A DNA stretch of 64,000 nt, from positions 806,001 to 870,000 of the forward strand of contig JAFEVB010000005.1 in assembly GCA_032629725.1 (NCBI GenBank). The letters run 5' to 3'. Within the stretch, counting starts at the first letter, position 1, and each line of letters opens with the position of its first letter. Of this stretch, positions 32,409 through 44,163 are shown piece after piece. The notes below the pieces were generated by a model that worked only from the letters and a program-made list of their open reading frames with translations, was not told where the DNA came from and did not search any database. The translations under genes were made by a program, and so were the position numbers. The DNA is from Gremmenia infestans (Eukaryota > Ascomycota > Leotiomycetes > Helotiales > Hamatocanthoscyphaceae).

Positions 32409-34503
32409 ATGGATGACTCCGTAGGAGGGAGCAGTCAAAACGATATTTTTTCGAATCATGTGACAGCTGCGACTTCAGATGTTGAAGATGCCAAGGCAAA
32501 GCAGATTAAGGAGAATCTCCAAAAATACGAACAATTGTTCGGCGCAGATGAGGATGCTTTCGATCAGCCGACTACCACGAAGAAGGAATTGTGGTCTTAT
32601 TATCTATACTACAATGTAAGTACAGAAGTCCCAAAACGCGAGCCATTTACTGATCAGTCACAACAGGGAGACAACGGCGTTGGTCCAGGATCATATTCCC
32701 AAGCGCTCTTCCAGTCAGCGCTGAGTGGAGATGGCTGGGATCCAGCCATAAACCCAATTGCAAAAGGCAACTGTACCACTGGTGGTTGTGTCGTGGCGTG
32801 GGGCTCAGGAACCAAGTCTGTAGCCAGTGTCGTGCTCATTGCTAACGGCATCTGCTTCGCCGTCATGACAGTCATGTTCGTTTCTCTCGGATCAGCAGCA
32901 GATTACGGCAATTTTGGACGTTGGTTGCTCCTCGTTCTCACTGTGATCTGTTGGGTCTTCCAGTACTGTATGATGTCCATCAGACACGCGTATCAATGGC
33001 CCGCAGGCATGGTTTTGTACATTGTATCTTATATCGCATATGTAGGTTGCATCGAAGGCATTCATTACCATACTTACTAACGCCTACAGGGGGCGACTTT
33101 GGTGTTCTACGCGGCGTTGTTTCCACGACTTTCACGGTTTATGCCGCACGTGAGAAACGCGAGGGAGGAAGACTTGAAGGACGGGAAAATCAGCCAGGCA
33201 GAGTATGACAAGATCGAAAGCTTAGAGCGAAATCATATCTCCAGTGTCTCTACAGCACACTCAAACATCGGATATCTCCTAACTCTAGTCATCAACCTCT
33301 CGGTCCTTCTACCACTAGAGGGCAATTCTTTTGGAAACAATCTGGCCTTATGTTTGACCAACACATGTAGGTTCACGGAAGCCCACAAGTGAGCATTGCT
33401 GATTAGTCCAGACTGGGTAGTCCTTGGCATCTGGTGGTTCATCTTTCAGCAACCTCGACCCGGCCCAAAAATGCCGCAGGGGAGCAGCTACTTGACAATT
33501 GGCTGGAAGCAAGTGGCACTTGCTCTTCGAGAAGTCAGACACCTGCCGCAAACCTTCATATACCTCGTGGCCTTCTTTCTTCTCGCTGATGGCTTGAACA
33601 CGAGTGGATCTTTAATCTCAATCATTCAGAATGAGATTGTCTCATTTTCGTTCTTGCAAATTACGTATCTCGGCATCGCACAAGCTGCTTGCTCCATTAC
33701 ATCCACGTTTGGATTCTGGTATATCCAAAAGTATTTCAATATTAGGACCAAGCCAATGTTTATGATTACAAACTTTTTCTCTGTATTCATCCCATTGTAC
33801 GGGATACTGGGTCTATGGACGGACACTGTGGGATATCATCATGTGAGGGATTTCTGGTAGGCTTATTCCCAGACAAAAGCCCCTTTTTTTCTTCTACGGG
33901 AGCCGTTTCAGTACATACATGTGTCCTCCCGAGACAGTTTATATGCTCCTTGGCTTTCTCCAAGAAATTGACTTTTCACTATGCTAATTCATCGTCGCAG
34001 GATCTACAATGTTCTGTTCGGACTGTTCCAGGCGCCATACTACGCATACGCGCAGACCATGATGTCTGAGGTTACTCCTAGGGGATACGAAAATATGTTC
34101 TTCGGATTGTTCGGAATAACCAACCGCGCTGTAAGCCAAAGCTTTGTCTCTCGATTGAACCCTTGCTAACTTACAATAGTCAAGCATCATCGGTCCAAAT
34201 GTAGTCCAAGCAATCATAAATTCCACAAACAACAACTGAATGGGTTTCCCATTTCTTTTCTCTCTCTGTTTCGCCGCCAGTGTCGTCATCTGGTTCGTGG
34301 ACATTGAAAAGGGGAGAGAAAATTGCAGAAAATATGTCGAGGAGCGGAAACTTGTAAGAGTAGCGAAAGAGAGCGGGCTCACCACTGACGAAGTGATCGA
34401 TGGTATAACAACCGGAGAATTCGTTCCTGAAGCCACTTTGAGTAGGAGTGGGAGCGTTGAAGCTGTGAGCGTGCAGCCATCTAAAAAGGGTCATGTGGAT
34501 TGA
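32409..34503 (+). pseudogene. atg22: Atg22-type vacuolar effluxer, interrupted by an in-frame TGA
   Basis: A multispanning vacuolar transporter of the Atg22 family (amino-acid efflux after autophagy). Exons are 32409-32615, 32667-33041, 33090-33366, 33412-33856, 34001-34130 and 34180-34503, all in frame. Conserved motifs are YYNGDNGVGPGSYSQALFQS, YGNFGRWLLLVLT, GATLVFYAALFPRL, AHSNIGYLLTLVINL, WWFIFQQPRPGPKMP, ADGLNTSGSL and FGLFQAPYYAYAQTMMSEV. In the last exon, codon 498 (34237-34239) is TGA where relatives have Trp before a GFPFLF motif. The frame stays open for 87 further residues (MGFPFLFSLCFAAS...). The rest is intact, so this is a recent lesion, a sequencing error, or readthrough. As it stands the product loses its final membrane helix. 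Confidence 0.82.
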
Positions 34504-34830
34504 AACTCGCTTCCGAAACTCCTCGCATTCAGTTTAATAAGATTGAAGCCTTTTCCCGGTGATATACGTTTCTCCGAAACTCACCTAAGACGCCCTTTGA
34601 AAGTTTGGGAAAGTCTTAAAAATGACCCCCACTTTTGTTGCCGGTGACTCATGCCGTTCTAAGTATGTGCTCAGGTCTTTCATGCCTAAAGTCCATATAC
34701 CATATCATCTTCCACGCTACAAAATCCCACTCAATCCGCACTTCACTAGCTTTTTGACCTAAAGTCAAGAGGAAACTGGCCATATACTTAATGCCCAGAC
34801 TTCTTTACAAACCTTCACGAAACATCCAGA
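34504..34830. other. Promoter region of the ADGF gene
   Basis: 327 bp between the Atg22-like gene and the ADGF start. No further feature is recognised. Confidence 0.45.
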
Positions 34831-36974
34831 ATGAACCAACATCTCCTGAAAGATCACCTGAAAGATAGTCCGGACTCCAAAACTCCTATGGCTCACAGCA
34901 TATTCGCCAAAGCACGTGAAGAGCTAATAGCAAAAGAGAAATCTCTCCGCAGCGGTCCGTCCCTTTTTCTCCCCCACCCCCTCTTGCTCTAACAAACCTT
35001 CCTAGACCACAAGTTCCGCTCCAATCTTTCCCCAACAGCTCAAAAAGCCTGCACAATCGTCTCAAAGATCAGAGCCGAGGAGCGAAAGACAATATGGTCT
35101 ACCGCCTCTTCTCCAGATCTCCAGAAAACGGAGATATTTCCGGGGATGATGTTCAACATCGCCAAAGAATACATGGAAACCACTAAACTCTGGAAGATCG
35201 TGCTCAAGATGCCGAAAGGAGCTCTGCTGCACTGCCATCTCGGAGCCATGGTGGATTTGCATTGGGTGTTCAATGCCGCGTTGAGCGAGAAGGGGATGTG
35301 CATCAGTGCCACGGAACCACTTTCAAGTTCAGACGCCAGGGAAAAAGCAGGAATCAAATTCGCATTCTCGAAATCGCCCAACGAACACACCGGCAGTATT
35401 TGGAGCGATCGGTATGAGCCGGATACGCTTGTGCCTGTTACGCTGGCAGCGGATTCGTACCCGGATGGGGGAAGGGCAGGCTGGGTGAAGTGGATGAAAG
35501 ACCGTTCTTCGGTCACTCAGGCCGAGTCCCTGGATCACCATCTCGGCATTGACGACGTGTGGCGGAAACTCAATGCGGCGTTTGCTATTGTGCCTGGTAT
35601 CGTGTACTACGAGCCTATCATGCGTAAATTCTTACGGGAATTCTTCCGCACGCTGCTTAAGGACGGTGTTCGTTGGGTGGAGTTTCGCACCGCGCCTTTT
35701 ACGCGGTTCGTGCTTGAGGGGCAAGAGGAGGCTTGTGGTGATTCCAGCGGTGTGATGAGGGCTATTGCGGAGGAGGTTGAGGGGTTCAAGAACAGTGAGG
35801 AGGGGAAGGGGTCTTGGGGTGTGAGAGTCATATGGGTTGGGATGAGGCATTGGGATGCGGATGCCGTTGTAAAAGGCAAGTTCTCCAGAAGTCAGATTTC
35901 TGGTGCCGTGCTAACTGTCTTTTTGGTAGATATGAGAGAATGTATCCGTTTGAAGAAGGTGTATCCAGATCTCATCTCGGGCTACGACCTTGTCGGACAC
36001 GAAGACTCGGGCCGCACCTTGCGTTCACTCACCCCTGAGCTCCTTTGGTTTCAATCGGAGTGCCGGGAGCAACAGGTTAACATTCCTTTCTTTTTTCAGT
36101 AAGTCAATAAAAGCACACATCTTTGCCAGCCTGCCATGTTTCGGGAGTTCTTGAATAATTTCCCGAGACATCATTTTATCATTCCGAAACATCCCCCAAA
36201 AATGTAGACTAACACCCATTGCCCACAGCGCAGGCGAATGTGTTGGTGACGGAGACGAGACCGACGAAAACCTGTTCGATGCCATGTAAGTTGATTGGGG
36301 AGCAGATCCCTTCCAGTCCGGCACATTCAAAGAGAGGCCTCAAGACTGGCTAATAAACCCTGATTATTTTCCCCTTCCACCCTCTAAACTGCAAACACTA
36401 ACTCCACCCCTCACAGCCTCTTCGGCACTCGCCGTATCGGCCACGCATTCTCCCTTTACAAACACCCAACTCTCATCGACATGGTAAAAGAAAAATCCAT
36501 TCTCGTCGAAAGCTGTCCCATCTCCAACGAAGTCCTCCGTTACACCGCAAGTATCATGAGCCACCCCCTCCCAGCGCTACTAGCCAGAGGTGTGCCTGCT
36601 GCGCTGGCGAATGACGATCCGGCGCTGTTGGGGCAGGGGACGAGTGGCATGACGCATGATTTCTGGCAGGCGTTGCAGGGGTGGGAGAATCTGGGGTTGG
36701 AAGGATTGGTGAGTTTCTCTTCTTTTCTGATTTGATTTGGCTTTCGGGTTTGAAGGTGTGGTAGGAGTGGTGTTAATGTTGGAAATAGGGTTCGCTGGCA
36801 CAGAACAGTGTGCGCTGGTCGGCGTTTGAGGATGAGGCGGGCGAGGAGTGGGAGGTCAATACAAGAAAAGGGGAGAATGGAAGTGGAGTGAGAGCAGCGA
36901 GAATCAAGGCGTGGAATGAGGAGTGGGAGACTTTTTGTGGATGGATTGTTGCGGAGTTTGGGAATGATGCTTGA
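34831..36974 (+). CDS. ADGF/ADA2-type adenosine deaminase
   Basis: A 565-residue metal-dependent deaminase (adenosine to inosine) of the adenosine deaminase-related growth factor type. No signal peptide is visible (MNQHLLKDHLKDSP), so it is probably intracellular. Six exons: 34831-34954, 35006-35875, 35930-36098, 36229-36285, 36417-36708 and 36789-36974. Metal and catalytic motifs are MPKGALLHCHLGAMVD (HxH), FFFHAGECVGDGDETDENLF (HAGE), RRIGHAFSLYKHP, VESCPISNEVLR and LANDDPALLG. The second intron (35876-35929) has a GC donor (GCAAGT) with branch CTAAC. It is 54 bp and free of stops, so retained or spliced forms would both be open. Splicing restores the family join VVKDMRECI. The gene is convergent with the SDR gene. 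Confidence 0.87.
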
Positions 36975-37136
36975 GCCGGTTGATCGGAGGAGGAAAAGGC
37001 AGGCGTCTCTTGCAGATAAAATCCCATGTGGGTTTATTCAACACCAGTAAGTTATATACCTAAGGTTTCAACATAATCAATATCCCAAAATGTATCATAT
37101 CATATTCATGCAACAACTACAAGTGCGCTCGCTCAA

Positions 37137-38480
37137 TTAATTGATCACATACCCACCATCAACAACCTACCTCTTTAATTAGCGAACCCACTCCTGCTTT
37201 ACTTTCCGCTGATCAAATGGTCAATCAACTCACCAAAGCATGTCCCTGTACAAAGCTCGCCTTACTACTACACAGAAACAAACACGCATCGGCGATCTCT
37301 TGCGCAGTGCCCATCCGCTGCATTGGCGCGATATCAATGGCAGGCTCAAGAGCTTTCCGGAACACCGCATCGCCTTGTGTCATCGGCGTGCTACTCCGCA
37401 CATTGCTCATCAGTTCATGAATCATCTTCCTGGATGTGGATGAGAAGGGGATACGCACGCAATGACACCGGGACAGACACAATTGACTCTAATGTTATGT
37501 TTCGAGTACTGCTCTTCGTCAGTCTAGAGGCTTTGTTTTAAACCTTTTGTCATGTAATGGGAGGGATGGGGAAGAACAGACATCGATAGCATCGCACCTC
37601 GTCATCCCTATGACTGCAGCTTTGGAAGCACAATACGCAGCTATATATACAATACCTCCTTATTAGCCGTACCTTTCCCCTCTTCTCTTCCCAAGCAGGA
37701 AAAATAAACACGAACTCACGAGCATTCGGCCGCCCCACCACACCCAACTGACTCGCAATATTGACCACGCTCCCCCTCTCCCCAGGCCTCCCATCATGAC
37801 TCGACAACACCTCCTGGCCCACCATCTGCGCCAGCTCAGCGCGAGACGAGAGCCAGCACCCGCGGTAGTTGATATTGGTAACCAAGTCGAATTGGGCGCA
37901 CGAGGTAGATGTCGAGGGCGCGTTGTTACCGATGATTCCTGTTTGCATGTATCAGTTGTTTTACTCCCACTCGTAACCCCCTTTTCACACATGTTATCGT
38001 GAGTCATTCATCTGTGTATAAAAAACACAACATAACGCAACACAACGCGATGAGGAAGAACAAACAAACAAACAAACCAGCAGCGTTAACAGCATAATCT
38101 ACCCTTCCCCACCTCCGCACCGTCTCTCGCACCATCCTCTCGATATCATCTTCTTTCAGAATATCAACCTGAAGTACCTCCACCTCCATCTCCACATCCA
38201 CATCCGCATCTTCCCTCTTAATATCTAGTATTAACGCCCTCGTCGCTTCCAAACCAGGTAAATCCCGGTCACAGATAGCGACTCTACGACACCCGTCCAC
38301 AGCGAACGCGATAGCTGTCGCGCGGCCGATTCCTAGAGGTGTGTTAAATGCGTTCGTATATATGTATTGTATATAGGCGGTTCAGATTGAAGGTGGAGTG
38401 GAGTGCTATTAGCACTGTTGTACTATACTCGTACCTGATGCGGCACCTGTGACCAGCGCAACGCCTGGGAATAAAGTCAT
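37137..38480 (-). pseudogene. Short-chain dehydrogenase/reductase with a frameshift
   Basis: An NAD(P)-dependent classical SDR of about 295 codons. Exons are 38480-38435, 38332-38078, 37938-37720, 37640-37582, 37508-37234 and 37166-37137. The coenzyme motif TGAASGIG spans the first intron. NAAG, NIASQLG and the catalytic YCASK tetrad segment are present, then IRVNCVCPGVIA. Right after it, at about 37440-37455 (GCGTGCGT), the frame shifts. Downstream RIPFSSTSRKMIHEL, then IADACLFLCSSKASFVQGHAL and VVDGGYVIN continue in another frame. Exon 5 is 275 nt, one short of a multiple of three (or two over). No intron of sensible size fits there. This is a pseudogene, a strain lesion or an assembly error. 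Confidence 0.78.
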
Positions 38481-39173
38481 CTTTGCAATATTCCGTATAA
38501 ATGCAGTTCTGGATCACACAGAATGGATATGAGATTGTAACTTAAAAATAAAGATATCTGGAGGCTTGCATCATAAACAGTACTTTACTAGTAGAGCAGA
38601 AGTAGGAGTTGGAGAGAGGGTAGGGCAGTGGTAAAAGTAGAGAGTGGGAGTGAAAAGTAGCGAGTTCTAAGAAAGCGAGATTGTCATCACGTCGTACACG
38701 TGAGGTCACGTGCGCAAGCACCACGTGCCAAGCCTTAAAATCGGGTGCGACCTGTTATAACTAGTAATTTGTATATAAACTAAGAACTTTAATAACTTCT
38801 CTTTATAAATATAAAAACTTATAAGAAAGCCGACTCAAGAAATAGTTATAGCTTGATCACTCTATATAGCTAAATCTTTAAGTTTATGCATTTACTTCCA
38901 CAGAATTTGGAAGTGACTGTCGCAGGTGGTCTTGTAGGGATACGCCTAGTTTGAGTGCTATGTATCTGAACCTTGCACAAGGACGCTCTTTAAGCAAGTC
39001 TCTTCTACGTTGAGGGCTACCAAAAGGGAATGAAGCGTTTTTCACAACAGTTTCTGGCGGACAATACTGGAATCGACTTTCATTAAGCAGGAAATGTCCT
39101 TGGCTGTTGAAGTTTTTCAAGGAAAGCTGCATTACGGACCGGCCCTAATTGATGCACTTGGTCCACTCTTCAT
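38481..39173. other. Intergenic: E-box cluster and AT-rich patch
   Basis: It holds three CACGTG sites (38697, 38707, 38722) upstream of the SDR gene, then an AT-rich block (about 38755-38885) rich in TA dinucleotides. An 82-codon minus frame (38884-39132) has no recognisable motif. No gene is called. Confidence 0.5.
38697..38727. promoter_or_regulatory. Triple E-box (CACGTG x3)
   Basis: Three perfect CACGTG hexamers start at 38697, 38707 and 38722, about 220 bp upstream of the SDR start on the minus strand. CACGTG is the consensus of fungal bHLH factors (Cbf1, Pho4, SREBP-like). Single copies are common in this window, but three in 31 bp are not. Confidence 0.4.
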
Positions 39174-40627
39174 TCATTTTCCCTCCGCATCAACCATCTC
39201 TTTATACCCCTCGATGTCACTCAAATCCCTCGCAGGCAAGTACAATCCACAAGCAGCTCCATCATCCTTGCGGTCCCAAGCCCATCTCTGCGCGGTGGCT
39301 GGGTCTAAAGAGCCGTCCAGCATCTGAACGACATATTTACCGATATTGGCGAGAAATTTCCAACCATGGAAGGATCCACCAGTTGCGATGTAGAGGTTTT
39401 CACACTTAGGATGAGGAGAGATGACGAGGTCCTGATTGGGAGTTACTGCATCCCTGTACAATAATCAGTAGGCTTTGCAGTGCAAAAGTAGGACAGAGGC
39501 AGGGCGGAAGACAACATACCAGCACATTCGGTAGTATTCAGGTTCCAAACCCTTGATCCAATTACCGTAGATTTTATTCTTGCTGATTTCCACCTCGTCT
39601 TTGAGTCCTTGCGGTACCTCTTGGCTCCAAGTCATTTGCTGAGTGCGGCGAGGAATCATAGAGAAAGTTTGCTTGGATGAGGAATGTTGGGATAGGTTGG
39701 TGAAGCTTCGTTCATGGGTACATTTGACAAGACCTAGTGGTCCTGGTGGAATGCTTTCGCCTGTTTAAGTCAGCTCCAGTGTACTTCGGCAATGAGAACG
39801 GAGAGAATGTTAGGATTCCACTTACTTGGATAATTGCCCATTGGACTGATGATGATGGGGGCGGCTGCGAATTTGGGCAACTCGTCCTGGGGAATTCTGA
39901 AGGCACACATGATGGCCGCAGCTGCTACCAACCGTCCCTTGACTTGAATATCCTCCCTCTCAGGCGCACTATCTGCGATCAATTCTGCGGTATAAGCTCC
40001 GGTACACAAGATCGTTTTGCTACCCGCGAGTATTTTACCTTCGGCGAGTGCCAGGCCCGTCGCTGAGCCGTCAGCTGCGAAGATGATTTTCTCAATTGAT
40101 CCTGCAACGTAGTTCACACCGATATCAATGGCAGCTTGAATGACACTCTTCAACGCATTTGCAGCATCGCCCCATCCAGCTTGGGGATTCCAGGTACAGC
40201 TTGTCACACCCGTCCAATCTGCATCTCTTAACACGCCATTAAAACGTCCCTTTGCATCTTCAGGGCTGATGAGCTCTGCAGGAGATGTCCCAATTAGTTT
40301 GACATAATTGTCAACGATGGCTTGGCCAATACCCTCGATGCCAGTGAAGAGAATGCCTGTCTGGTTGAAGTGAGGTGTAAAGATGGGATCGGATCGCCAG
40401 ATGCCCTGAGCCTCGAGGGTGAGCTTCATATAGAATGGATCTTCATATTCAGCACGAATGATTTTGTTGAGGTCGTGAGCTGCTGCCAAAGGACAAGGAA
40501 ACTCGCCGCGGTCGACGAGCGTCACGCTTTTATCTGGATAGGCTCGTTTCAGGTACAAAGCTGTTGAGGCTCCAAACGCGCCCGCTCCTGCGATCAAATA
40601 GTCGCTATTCGAATATGTTGCCGACAT
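39174..40627 (-). CDS. FAD-dependent amine oxidase (fructosyl amino acid / sarcosine oxidase type)
   Basis: A 440-residue DAO-superfamily flavoenzyme oxidising a secondary amine of an amino acid or glycated amino acid to give H2O2. Exons are 40627-39826, 39760-39520 and 39453-39174. The FAD-binding Rossmann motif is near the N-terminus (LIAGAGAFGASTALYL), followed by VTLVDRGEFPCPLAA and a His-Asp patch (AAAHDLNKIIRAEYEDP) as in fructosyl amine oxidases. The join YRMCWDAVTPNQDLVISPHP and the terminal ATGGSFHGWKFLANIGKYV block are typical of the group; the Cys in MCWD is where the flavin is covalently held in relatives. The protein ends DAEGK, so the usual PTS1 (SKL-like) is absent. Substrate specificity cannot be read from sequence. 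Confidence 0.85.
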
Positions 40628-41607
40628 GGTTCCACTGGTTGGGGTTTGCTTTGGATGGAGAAGCAGGCTTGGTAATACTATGATTAGTTAGATGAGTTAC
40701 CACCCGAGAAAGATTGACCGTGGAGGAAGTTGACTTGATGTGAATACTTCTTTTTGGGGCGCGATTCTCTAGCTTTAAGGCACGACTCGAATTACGCTGA
40801 CCTTAAGATTGAGACCGCAACGTTTTGAGACTGCCATTTCCGCGTCGCCCGTAACATACCGTTACTCAAGCCTTTCGAGCAACCCTCCAATCAACACGCA
40901 TCGTTGTGGCGTTGTCGCTCATACGTTTTTATTTTGCCGGCTATTATCATCTCATTTTGTCAGTCATGTTCTCTCTTCCCTCTTCTCTCTTTTCTCTTTT
41001 CTCGTTCACAGCCGCAGCCGCCCTGCAGCATTGGGCGCGTGGCACAACACTCTACCAATCAAATTGTACCACACTGAAGGAACGCTGCAGCTACTCGGTG
41101 AACTGGTGCCGGCAGGGGATGTTTAACAGGGGATGAGGGCTTGAGGCTCTGTGTGAGCCCATAAAGTGAAGTCATAGTCATACATTGATTTATGTGATGT
41201 ACGGCAGCAGCAGATTCTACCCTGTTCTCGCGAGACTTGCAGCGAAGGTCTGAACAAACTCGTCAATAACTGAGTATCATTCACGCATACTGGTACCTAT
41301 ATATCATTAGGTAATTAGTTTCAGCCTTGGGCTGCCACAGCGACCACCAGCATTCGTAAATCCTACCACCACTACGCAGTGTGAAGCCGTGTGGCTGCTT
41401 GAACATAGATTTAACTGAATTAAATAGATGCATCTACTTTATAGAGTTGTGCTACTAATAGAATTCGAGTGCTGTGAAAAGAAAAATCAGAAATAAGAAA
41501 ATCCAACGTTGCAATCACTCGCCCAAAATCTTACAATACCGTACAAACCAAAGTACAATGATTCCGGCAACAGCAAAATCCAGAAACCCTCATGAAAGTG
41601 GGAGCAA
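40628..41607. other. Intergenic, nearly 1 kb
   Basis: Upstream region of the FAD oxidase gene. There is a TC-rich run near 40970-41010 and short open frames without motifs. I see no gene or structured repeat. Confidence 0.5.
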
Positions 41608-42198
41608 TTATCTTATCCGGCCAAGTACTATCTCGACATAAGAGAGACATGTGAATCCGTACTCCTGCGCACGTGCTGTTCCACACGGCTTTCCGATTCT
41701 GGGACGAACAAAACAAGCAGCACGGTCCAGGAAGGCGATCAAGAGCGATAGTGAGGTTCGTCTCTTGGAATTTCGAGCCTTGAGGAATACGGCGGCTGCC
41801 TGCTGTCTGTTAGCAAAATATTCAATCAAGAAAGAGTCTCAGAGCACATACCTGGTACTACCCGCGATCCAAGAACCAGCATGGCTGACATCAAAATCAC
41901 TACTACGGCCCCCACGATGGGATTCCTGATGAGCAGCAGAGGAAGTGGATGCATAAGACATTCCATGATACGGTTCTGCGCGTCTGTCTTCGTTGTACCA
42001 TCGATTGATTGGTGAGTGGGTGTTGCTTCCATTGCCGTTTTCCTTGCGGCCCGACCCGGGGGCAGTGGTATATCGGCTCGGGCTTCGCTGCGGGGGAGCA
42101 TTGTCGGCATCCGGCACGATGGTCCGGTAATATTGCTGTACTTGCCGACGACCTGTTTCCGAGGCGGAAGCGCCATTGGTTATGCTGGACTTCGCCAT
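41608..42198 (-). CDS. Hypothetical low-complexity protein
   Basis: I do not recognise this gene. A likely model is ATG 42198 to 41852 joined to 41806-41608 (45-bp intron, donor GTATGT, acceptor CTAACAG), giving 181 residues. The first exon (MAKSSITNGASASETGRRQV) is polar and probably disordered, rich in Ser, Arg, Gly and His. The second exon is more basic and hydrophobic (LSLLIAFLDRAACFVRPRIG). Without splicing the frame would end three codons into the intron. Evidence is only an open frame and good splice signals. Confidence 0.4.
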
Positions 42199-43377
42199 GG
42201 TGGAGAAGCTGGGTTTTCTTTTTAGAGAGTTCTGATGTTGAGAATTGTGAAGAACAGAGCACGATGTGCAAAAGTTGAGCTTGATCTTCGCTGGCTGGAA
42301 GTAGGAAGGAGCGTGAAGATATCACTGATGAGCTCTGCTTTTCAAAATACTTTCGAGATACTAGGAGATATTCCTACATCTTATACACAACTATAGGTCT
42401 CGCTATCTTCACTGTGGCACTTCATTTTCATTGACAACTGTCATTCCGGTGTATTGTAAGGCATAATTTCAATTTTCTTCTCTCATTTTGACATAGAGAG
42501 TTGGCTCATGATGTTGCTGCTCAGGTACAGAGATATCTTGTTTCCTCTTTTTTTCCCCCCAGCCATAGCTGAGGAAGACACCAATAAGGCGCTATGCTCT
42601 CGTTTTTGTCCAACTCGTCTCATAGATGAAGAGCATCGAGACTCAAAGTAGGTTGTTTCCTCTTTTTTCTCTCGTATACTCCATTCGTTTTGGCAAGTAC
42701 TTAACGTTGAGCCTCTACGAGATCAACTCCTTGTTCACTCTTTCTATTGTGGCTCAGTAAATTCGGGTATTTAGCTAATTAGAGTGAGCCGAAATTGGAA
42801 GTTGTTTCCTCTTTTTTGTTCCAGTGACAGACTGATGAAAGGGGCTTGAAAGAGGCTTACATAAGGGAACAAATGCTTGTTCTCTCCTTGATATCAAGTA
42901 GATTTCACGCCATTGGCCCTGGTGGCCCAGAGCTCAGACAGTCAATACATGACCTTCGCCTTGTTTTCTCCTTTATCATCACGTGCTCTACTTTTCCATT
43001 CTGAATTGCAAATGCACATCGAACACGGACCAACGACCCGCTGCTATTCGTCACATCATCAAACTATCTAATTTGGAGACATTTCAAGGACGGGACAAGT
43101 CAGCTGAAATGGGACTCGAACTTGGCACTCCTACCTAGGTAACAAAAGTGAAGCGCATTTGTCAGGCAGTATTGTGGTTCACAGGGCATCAGCACGCTGA
43201 GGTATTCAGTTTGAAAGATGATAGGCTAATGTTGAACTGTTTCCTTATGTCTTGCAAGTTGATCTGATCTAGCGAAGCCAGTCTTATTTCTGCAACCGGG
43301 TATATCACACTTGTATACTTTAAGATGTTTTTGCAAATGTGTCCTATTGTGGTGTATGTTAGCTCTTACTTCGATGG
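42199..43377. other. Intergenic with direct repeats
   Basis: No gene is recognised. Three copies of TTGTTTCCTCTTTTTT start at 42538, 42653 and 42802. A B-box-like AGTTCGAGTCC occurs on the minus strand near 43111, but no tRNA folds around it. Confidence 0.45.
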
Positions 43378-44163
43378 CTAAGTGGAGAGTGGTTCAACGA
43401 ACTTGAAGGTCGAATTCCTTTCAAATGCAACCGGCGTTCCGACTCGATGCAAACCTCCCTTTCTACAACCGTTTCCATAGGGACAGTAGTACTGTCCTTT
43501 CCCACGCCTCGAAAGATCTTCAAGAAGTCTAATTACGGAATCTTGGGCATCTTGATCGGACATGGGGGACTCGGGATAGTCGTCATGCTGATCAGATGCG
43601 TTGTTCGCGTACCCTGTCGAAGGGCCGTCTTTGGGGCTACTCATGCTCTGCGATACGTCACGCCGAATGGCAATTGGATCAGTAGCGAAGCCTGAGGGCT
43701 CTTCTCGTGCTTGAAATGGAGGCGCTCTACTGTCTTTCCACAAGTCGTCGACGGTGACCGCAACCGTCTCCAAGTGGGACGCGAGAAGTCTGTGTCACTT
43801 AATTTAGTAAACGGTAAATTGTTGCGGGTTAAAAGCAACTTACTTGAGAGACTTATGCTTTTGGTCCAAATAGTCCAACGTCTCGAGATCTGAGAAATCG
43901 CTTTCTTGCTCGATATCTTCTACTCTTTGTTTGATGTATATATAGACATGGTGGCCATTGACCACGCCATCGGCCAACTGCGACAAGTGGTGAGTAGATC
44001 GCAGGAGATAGTCTCCCATATCAGCTAACAAACAGCCAGAGTCTTGCCATTCCGGAACGGGTATCCTAATAGCGGAAAGCTTTTCCTGTACGATATCCTT
44101 GATCCATTCGCTAGAGATGTCATGAGTACCATGAAAAGCACTCCAAGGTGGCGAGGCCGACAT
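43378..44163 (-). CDS. Hypothetical protein with a Cys-rich C-terminal motif
   Basis: 243 residues. Exons are 44163-43844 and 43789-43378 (54-bp intron, phase 2, donor GTAAGT). The N-terminal half (MSASPPWSAFHGTHDISSEW, then LADMGDYLLRSTHHLSQLAD) looks helical, and the middle is acidic and disordered. Near the end, YYCPYGNGCRKGGLHRVG followed by FERNSTFKF resembles the start of a fungal C2H2-like finger (CPxGxxCxKGG...FxRNSxFxxH), but the chain stops before the expected His residues. It may be a truncated zinc-finger protein. No function is assigned. Confidence 0.55.

Noticed and set aside
43070..43170. tRNA-like B box (AGTTCGAGTCC, minus strand)
   Set aside because: The T-arm does not pair properly around the loop and no matching acceptor stem or A box was found. 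At most a tRNA-derived fragment.
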